A DNA stretch of 10,464 nucleotides, taken from Verrucomicrobiales bacterium. GTDB lineage: Bacteria > Verrucomicrobiota > Verrucomicrobiia > Limisphaerales > Palsa-1400. Made by a program: the position numbers and the translations under genes. Where the stretch lies: positions 1 to 10,464 of the forward strand of contig JAQGOW010000457.1 of assembly GCA_028293405.1 (NCBI GenBank), read 5' to 3'. The notes under the pieces are model-generated. The model was not told the DNA's origin and made no database searches. It saw only the letters and a program-made list of their open reading frames with translations. Below, piece after piece: positions 5,983-10,464 of the stretch. Numbering within the stretch: the first letter of the stretch is position 1; every line of letters begins with the position of its first letter.

Positions 5983-8166
5983 TTACACCAAGCCTGACCA
6001 CTTCCGTCCGATCCAATAAACCGTCAGCATTCCTAACAGCACTCCGCCCCACCACCGTTCGCTCCAGATGCGGATCCGGTTTTCTTTTGGTTTCGGCTCG
6101 GGCAATAACGAAATTTGTTGGATGACTTTATCGAAGTCGCCGATCGAGTAGCTCGCGCCGTGGGTGATGGAGGCGATTTCGGCGAGGAGTTGGCCGTTCA
6201 CGGGTTCACCCAACTTTTCGAGGTTTGGACGCGCGACGAGGAGTTCGGTTTGGAGATGGCGCGAGTTTGGATCCGAATCGATTTGGATTTGATACTTGCC
6301 GGGCTCTTGCGGGACGAAGCTCGATTTGAACACGCCCCAGCCACCTTCTAGTTGAGTGAAGTCGAGGCGTTCGGCGCGGCCATTTGGTGAAGTGATTCGG
6401 CCGGTAACGGGACCGTGTTCGATTGGGAAACCGGATGGATCAAGAATGGTTGATTGTAGGAAAACGGTGTCGGCGGCTTGCGGGGTTTCGGGACTGTAGC
6501 TCAAGCGAATACCTTCTTTCTCGGAAAGGTGGCGTTGGTGTGCCATCCAGCGGACGACCTGACCCCAGAAGCGGTAATGGAATTTGTCTTCGACGCCGCG
6601 ACGCCAGCGCCATGCGGCGTCGGTGCCGAGAAAGAGAACTTTGCCGGAGCCGGCGTTACGCGTAACGAGCAGCGGGAGGCGGCCCCAGTTGTTGCGCATC
6701 GCGGAGTGGACGGCGAGGACTTCGGAACCGGGCCGACTTTTTTCGACGGCCGCAGACCAGTAGAAACCGGGGAGTTGTTTCCAAAGTTCGTCGTTGCGAT
6801 TTTCATCGGAGTCAAAGCGCGTGAGCCAATGGCGTTTGCCTTCGGTGGTGAGGAGCAGGCTCGATTCGTTTTGGAGGCCGATGCCTTGCGGCTTGGTGGC
6901 GTCGAGGACGACTGGGAGTAAATCTTTCAGTGCGCTGTTGGCCAAAGTTTGTTCGCGACCGCGACGGCCGGGAACAAAGACGAGGCCGCTGGATTGTTGT
7001 TCGACGAGGCCTTTGATTAACTCGGCGTTTTGTTCGGTCAACTCGCCCTGCCCTACGCCGACGTCTCCGAGAAAAATGACGTCGTACGAGGAGATCGCTT
7101 CTTTGGTGTTTGGAAATGACGTGATGTAATGCAGACCGTCGCCGGGGCCGATGTCGGGATGGAACAGCAGGCAACTCATGTCGACGCCGGGATCGCGCGC
7201 GAGGGCGTTGCGGAGGTAGCGGTATTCCCAACGCGGGACGGAATCCACGACGAGCACTTTCAATTTTTCGACCCGAATCGCGATGTGGAATGAGCGCTCG
7301 TTATTTTCGGCGATGGCTTCGTCGGGCTGGACCGGAAGTTTTACAGTCGCGACGACTTCGCCGACGGAACGTGGGAACCAAAGAATCGCTTCTTCGAGTT
7401 CACCTTTCGCGGGAATGGTGATGTCTTTTTTTGTTTCTTCGCCGAATTGGTCGACGAGCGAAACGGACGTTTTCACTTCGCGCGGGAGATGGCTCGTGAT
7501 TTTGAACGGGATGGCGATTTCTTCGCCGAGCAATCCGTACGCAGGCGCGGAAACGCTATCGAGCACGAGGTCGGGAACGGGAGCGTCGCGGCCGATGCTC
7601 ACGGTGAATATCGGAATATTTTGTTCGCGATAACGCGTGGCGGCACCGAGGGGTGGTTTGCCGTAATTGGAATCGCCGTCGGTCAGGAGCAGTGCGGCTT
7701 TTAGATTCTGGTGACGCGTGAGGGCAGTTTCTAATGCGCCGCCGATGTCGGTTCCATTTACCGAGCTGGTATTGGTCGATGCTGCAGAGAAATCTTCGAC
7801 GCCGACTTTGGCGGTTTTTTCGAGCGGCTTCCAAAATTGGCGAGTGCGCTGTTGTTGTAACCACTCCGCACGGCTCACGACTTTGTTGGTCGCGATGACG
7901 TCGCGTGTTTTCATGCTGTCGGATGAATCGATGAGGATGGCGATTTCCGGCATGTCCTTTCGTTCGACGTGCTTGATGTATTCAGGACGCAGGAGCGTGA
8001 AGACGAGCGCGGTGATTAAGAGCAGTCGCAATGCTTCGAGTTTTCCCGAAACGCTCGGGTTCGGACTGCGACGCCAGTTGGTATAGCACAGCCATGCGGA
8101 CCCGAGCCAGATGGCGAGGCCGATGAGCATGACCGTGAGCGGTGCGGCGAGGGAGAGGTTACTCAT
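5983..8166 (-). CDS. Membrane-anchored VWA-domain protein with glutamine-amidotransferase-like domain
   Basis: This 727-residue membrane protein has two N-terminal membrane segments (about 6-28 and 44-60). A von Willebrand A domain follows, with the metal-site motif DSSDS (80-84), the matching threonine in NGTDIGG (137-143) and the LLTDGDSN strand (160-167), so the metal-binding site looks complete. A beta-sandwich stretch (about 200-300) comes next. The segment from about 300 to 545, with KVLVVDSVPRWEYRYLRN, YDVIFLGDVG, GLVFVPGRRG and GKVLFLGTDAAWRWR, resembles the class I glutamine-amidotransferase fold found in large VWA proteins of this phylum. No catalytic Cys-His-Glu triad is evident. 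A last membrane segment is near 704-720. GAGGAGG lies close before the ATG, and the ATG overlaps the upstream gene's stop (ATGA). The role is probably scaffolding or complex assembly in the envelope; the partners are unknown. Confidence 0.85.
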   Translation of the reverse strand: MSNLSLAAPLTVMLIGLAIWLGSAWLCYTNWRRSPNPSVSGKLEALRLLLITALVFTLLRPEYIKHVERKDMPEIAILIDSSDSMKTRDVIATNKVVSRAEWLQQQRTRQFWKPLEKTAKVGVEDFSAASTNTSSVNGTDIGGALETALTRHQNLKAALLLTDGDSNYGKPPLGAATRYREQNIPIFTVSIGRDAPVPDLVLDSVSAPAYGLLGEEIAIPFKITSHLPREVKTSVSLVDQFGEETKKDITIPAKGELEEAILWFPRSVGEVVATVKLPVQPDEAIAENNERSFHIAIRVEKLKVLVVDSVPRWEYRYLRNALARDPGVDMSCLLFHPDIGPGDGLHYITSFPNTKEAISSYDVIFLGDVGVGQGELTEQNAELIKGLVEQQSSGLVFVPGRRGREQTLANSALKDLLPVVLDATKPQGIGLQNESSLLLTTEGKRHWLTRFDSDENRNDELWKQLPGFYWSAAVEKSRPGSEVLAVHSAMRNNWGRLPLLVTRNAGSGKVLFLGTDAAWRWRRGVEDKFHYRFWGQVVRWMAHQRHLSEKEGIRLSYSPETPQAADTVFLQSTILDPSGFPIEHGPVTGRITSPNGRAERLDFTQLEGGWGVFKSSFVPQEPGKYQIQIDSDPNSRHLQTELLVARPNLEKLGEPVNGQLLAEIASITHGASYSIGDFDKVIQQISLLPEPKPKENRIRIWSERWWGGVLLGMLTVYWIGRKWSGLV

Positions 8167-10190
8167 GCGACCTCCTCGAGTTTACGCTCGCGACTCGAAG
8201 TCGCGCGCGGATCGACGCGCCCTGCCTTGCGGGCTGGCAAAATCAGAATTCCTTCGGCGATCAGGAACAACAACATGATGACGAGGAAGCCGCGCCAAAT
8301 TTCGCCCTGAAGTTGGCCAAAGGGACTGCGGCGGTCTTGCATGGTCTGAAATGGGATGTCGCCGAAAAGTTTGTGCGCTTGTTCGGTGTCGAGCACTTCG
8401 GGTTCGTCTTCGGATACAGGACGGTTCACGGCGAGGAGGCGATCGCCGGAACGATAAACGCCGGCTTGAGTGAAAATATCTTTGGGCTGGGTCGAGTCGA
8501 TGCTTTGCCATTTGCGCGCTTGATCGCTGGCACTGAGTTCGCCGCAAGTGATGATGGAGGCTTGTTGGAGGCGGCGCGCACCGGTTTGGACGAGACGTTG
8601 CAACATCGGCACGAGCACGGGGCCGTCGGCAAGGGTCGACCAATTGTAATTAGGCAACGTTGCGCAGAAATAGATTTCACCTTTGCCAAGACTTTGCCGG
8701 ACGAGAAAGGCAGCTCCGTCTTCGAATGCAGCAACGGCATTTTTTTGGCCGGTGATGAGTTGGCGCTTTTGCACGGCGGTTGAACCGAGAGGGAGACTGG
8801 CGCGTTCGTCGGTTTTGGCGAGCGGGCCCTGGTCTTCGTCCCAATGCGCGATACGGAAGTTTTTGTCAGCTTCGGCAGTTTCGATATTCCCCCACCCTAG
8901 CCCGTTGAATTGTTGCGAGTCGGCTTGGCCAGTTGGGAAGAATACGACAACGCCACCGTCCTGCACAAAAGTGTGTAGTGTGTCGGCGATTGGGCCAGTG
9001 GGAAGTGGTTGTTGCCAGACAACGAGGGAGTCTTTGGAGAGGTCAAGCGAACTGAGTTTGTCGGTGGTGAGTGCTTGCGCAGGTTTTCCGTTTTGGCTGG
9101 CGGCGAATGGGAAAACGCGAGCGGCTTCGTCATCAGTCGCGATGACAGTGGCACGGGATGTTGTTTCGGGGCCGTAGACGAAATATGTAGTGTTGTCGCG
9201 CGGATTGGCGTCGGATGGAATTTCGAAACCGCCCCAACCGCCGTTGGTGCGATTTCCGAGATCGATCCGGTGACGCCAACGGAGGGTTTGGCCTTCGAGG
9301 CCGATTTCGGATTGGGAACGGGCGCCGTCGAGGTTGATGGTGACTGGAAGAGTTGTTGAACTCCTCTCCCCGGCCCTCTCCTCGCTTGGGCGAAGAGAGG
9401 GAGAAGAACGTTGCAAATCGAGGACGAACTGGAGTTCGGATTGCGCGCCGCGTTGGCGACGGATGACTTCGTTTACGGCGATGGCGGTGTTGTTGGCTGG
9501 GGCTTCGGCGACGTTCAATAAGCGGATACGGACTTTTTGCGAGAGCGATGCGACTTGGGAGATGACGCTTTTCCAGCGGGCGTCGTCAGGATGCCAATCG
9601 CTTTTTTGGAGGTCGGAGGCGATCCAAATTTCAGCGGTGCCGGCGCGGTTTTCGATGAGCCAGTTGAATGCGGAACGGAGCATCGCGGGCATGTCGGCGG
9701 CGGTGTCGGTCGGTTGGGTTAAGGAGACGTCGGCGAGGTTGGCGGCTTTGGCGATTTCCTGGGCGTTGCGCGTGGCGCTGTCTATGAGGACGAGATGGCT
9801 AGTGTCCTGGTAGGTGCGGGCGCTTTCGGCCAAGAGCTTCAAGGCTTGCTCGCGTTTGGTCGTGCCGTTGGACTTTCCTTCCATGCTGGCGCTGCGGTCG
9901 AGCAGGATGACGATGGCATCTGGCGCTGGAGACAAGGCCCAGCCGAGCCAACCGCCCGCTAATGGACGGGCGATGAAGAATATGAGCATCGCGACGACGA
10001 GGACGCGGAACAGCAAAATCAAAAATTGTTTGAGCTTGGTGTTGCTGACTGAGCTGCGCGTGGCGGCGAGCAGGAAGCGCATGGCCGCCCAATATTGCGG
10101 GCGGTGACGCATGCGATTCAGGAAATGAATCACTACCGGCAACAGGATGAGCGGCAAGGCCCAAAGGATATATGGTTGGAGGAAAGTCAT
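8163..10190 (-). CDS. BatA-like membrane protein with VWA domain
   Basis: This 675-residue protein begins with the BatA/aerotolerance-type N-terminal module: a membrane segment (5-25), HFLNRMRHRPQYWAAMRFLL (22-41), and a second membrane segment (56-75). A VWA domain follows, with metal-site motif DRSAS (98-102), a threonine-rich loop PTDTAADM (160-167) and the WIASDLQ strand (189-195). A beta-rich stretch and an amidotransferase-fold-like segment (about 345-540, including VVWQQPLPTGPIADTLHTF and GGVVVFFPTG) come next, and a final membrane segment lies at 632-651. It shares the overall layout of the following gene, suggesting ancient duplication. The two overlap by 4 nt and are surely co-transcribed. 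Relatives usually sit beside MoxR ATPase and DUF58 genes; none is within the window. Residues 261-278 appear to be an inserted repeat (see the separate entry). No Shine-Dalgarno site is visible before the ATG. Confidence 0.88.
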   Translation of the reverse strand: MTFLQPYILWALPLILLPVVIHFLNRMRHRPQYWAAMRFLLAATRSSVSNTKLKQFLILLFRVLVVAMLIFFIARPLAGGWLGWALSPAPDAIVILLDRSASMEGKSNGTTKREQALKLLAESARTYQDTSHLVLIDSATRNAQEIAKAANLADVSLTQPTDTAADMPAMLRSAFNWLIENRAGTAEIWIASDLQKSDWHPDDARWKSVISQVASLSQKVRIRLLNVAEAPANNTAIAVNEVIRRQRGAQSELQFVLDLQRSSPSLRPSEERAGERSSTTLPVTINLDGARSQSEIGLEGQTLRWRHRIDLGNRTNGGWGGFEIPSDANPRDNTTYFVYGPETTSRATVIATDDEAARVFPFAASQNGKPAQALTTDKLSSLDLSKDSLVVWQQPLPTGPIADTLHTFVQDGGVVVFFPTGQADSQQFNGLGWGNIETAEADKNFRIAHWDEDQGPLAKTDERASLPLGSTAVQKRQLITGQKNAVAAFEDGAAFLVRQSLGKGEIYFCATLPNYNWSTLADGPVLVPMLQRLVQTGARRLQQASIITCGELSASDQARKWQSIDSTQPKDIFTQAGVYRSGDRLLAVNRPVSEDEPEVLDTEQAHKLFGDIPFQTMQDRRSPFGQLQGEIWRGFLVIMLLFLIAEGILILPARKAGRVDPRATSSRERKLEEVA
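9357..9410. repeat. Palindromic GC-rich repeat inserted in frame within the BatA-like gene
   Basis: On the plus strand this reads as a CCCCGGCCCTCTCC block, then TCGC-TTGG-GCGA, then GAGAGGGAG. CCCTCTC (9374-9380) pairs with GAGAGGG (9395-9401), and TCGC (9382-9385) with GCGA (9390-9393), leaving one C-A mismatch and a TTGG loop. I recognise the CTCTCCCCGGCCCTCTCCTC style as a dispersed, normally intergenic repeat of bacterial genomes. Here it is 54 nt long as I bound it, a multiple of three, and it encodes SSPSLRPSEERAGERSS (262-278), a low-complexity, charged segment unlike the beta-rich flanks. Confidence 0.6.
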
Positions 10191-10320
10191 TTAAATGCAG
10201 AATTCAAAGTACAGAACTCTGGAATACTCTCCTTTCCAACTTTTGGCTCTGTGGCGCACATCGCAAACTTCACCAGTTTAATGCACGAACCGGTCGAGAA
10301 CACATGCAAAATTTTTATTT
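10191..10320. other. AT-rich intergenic leader upstream of the BatA-like gene
   Basis: These 130 nt lie directly 5' of the minus-strand BatA-like gene and contain no ORF I can support. No clear Shine-Dalgarno site or standard promoter hexamer pair could be picked out. Composition is more AT-rich than the flanking gene. An 82-codon minus-strand frame crosses it (10435-10187) but has repeat-driven composition and no family resemblance. Confidence 0.4.
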
Positions 10321-10360
10321 TACCTCGGTTTGGTTCGGTTTGGTTCGGTTTACCTCGGTT
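10321..10360. repeat. Four-unit 10-bp tandem array (ABBA order)
   Basis: Four consecutive 10-nt units occur: TACCTCGGTT, TGGTTCGGTT, TGGTTCGGTT, TACCTCGGTT. Each ends in TCGGTT; the outer pair are identical and the inner pair are identical. A partial fifth unit may continue as TCGGCTCGAA (10361-10370). The period matches roughly one turn of the DNA helix. Confidence 0.8.
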
Positions 10361-10380
10361 TCGGCTCGAATTTTTTAATT

Positions 10381-10420
10381 TAGGTGCAGATAACTGCAGA
10401 TAGCTGCAGTTAGGTGCAGA
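10381..10420. repeat. Second four-unit 10-bp tandem array (GCAGA/CTGCAG type)
   Basis: Four consecutive 10-nt units occur: TAGGTGCAGA, TAACTGCAGA, TAGCTGCAGT, TAGGTGCAGA. All begin with TA and share TGCAG at positions 5-9; the outer two are identical. It lies in register with the first array (starts 60 nt apart). No gene is supported between here and the window end. Confidence 0.8.
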
Positions 10421-10464
10421 TTGGCGGCGGTGCAACGGGTGTGGAGTTGCCCCGTTTTGGTGGA

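Noticed and set aside
10321..10420. Possible CRISPR-like array
   Set aside because: The units are 10 nt and directly abutting, with no spacers and no cas genes nearby.
10187..10435. 82-codon minus-strand frame across the region upstream of the BatA-like gene
   Set aside because: Its first half is translated 10-bp repeats and the rest has no family resemblance; it would also overlap the start of the real gene.
10434..10458. AACGGG ... CCCGTT stem followed by TT near the window end, considered as a terminator
   Set aside because: The stem is only 6 bp with an 11-nt loop and a very short T run, and the window ends just after it, so it cannot be supported.

Overview
The window looks like chromosomal DNA from a Verrucomicrobiota bacterium, probably of the Pedosphaera/Limisphaerales group. 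Three things suggest this: a small secreted protein with the SYSIDWYKIAGGGGTS signature, a pair of large membrane-anchored von Willebrand (VWA) proteins of the BatA kind, and several families of short dispersed repeats, one of them inside a coding region. This placement comes from recognising families, not from a marker gene. No rRNA, tRNA, CRISPR array, transposase or phage gene was seen.

Layout. Positions 1-238 are a repeat-rich intergenic stretch (TGACGAA-type repeats and a perfect hairpin). A very short ORF (239-397) follows and looks like the 5' remnant of a larger gene. Two plus-strand genes come next: an exported M20-family amidohydrolase (407-1720) and a YeiH/UPF0324-type membrane protein annotated in its family as a putative sulfate exporter (1809-3035). 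Converging on them is a tightly packed minus-strand operon. In transcription order it holds a Tat-exported SorA-like sulfite oxidase (5348-4131), a diheme cytochrome c that joins a SorB-like domain to a c551-like domain (4111-3518), a DUF4160 protein (3518-3279) and a DUF2442 protein (3292-3032). The last three genes overlap one another, and the final stop codon interleaves with the YeiH stop in a CTAG.

A short divergent intergenic region (5349-5517) carries a 17-nt palindrome and a separate 10-nt inverted repeat. It leads to the small secreted protein (5518-5979). On the minus strand after it are two VWA/glutamine-amidotransferase-fold membrane proteins (10190-8163 and 8166-5983) that overlap by ATGA. 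The upstream one carries an in-frame copy of a GC-rich palindromic repeat. Its 5' region (10191-10464) contains two adjacent arrays with exact 10-bp periodicity.

How the genes may work together. SorA oxidises sulfite to sulfate in the periplasm and passes electrons to the adjacent diheme cytochrome, which could relay them towards a terminal oxidase. The neighbouring YeiH-like transporter would fit sulfur-anion handling, though it is on the opposite strand. The DUF4160/DUF2442 pair is a common two-gene cassette often suspected to be a toxin-antitoxin-like module; here it is fused translationally to the end of the sulfite-oxidation operon. The two VWA proteins form a separate cell-envelope unit of the type normally found near MoxR ATPases, but no MoxR gene lies inside the window.
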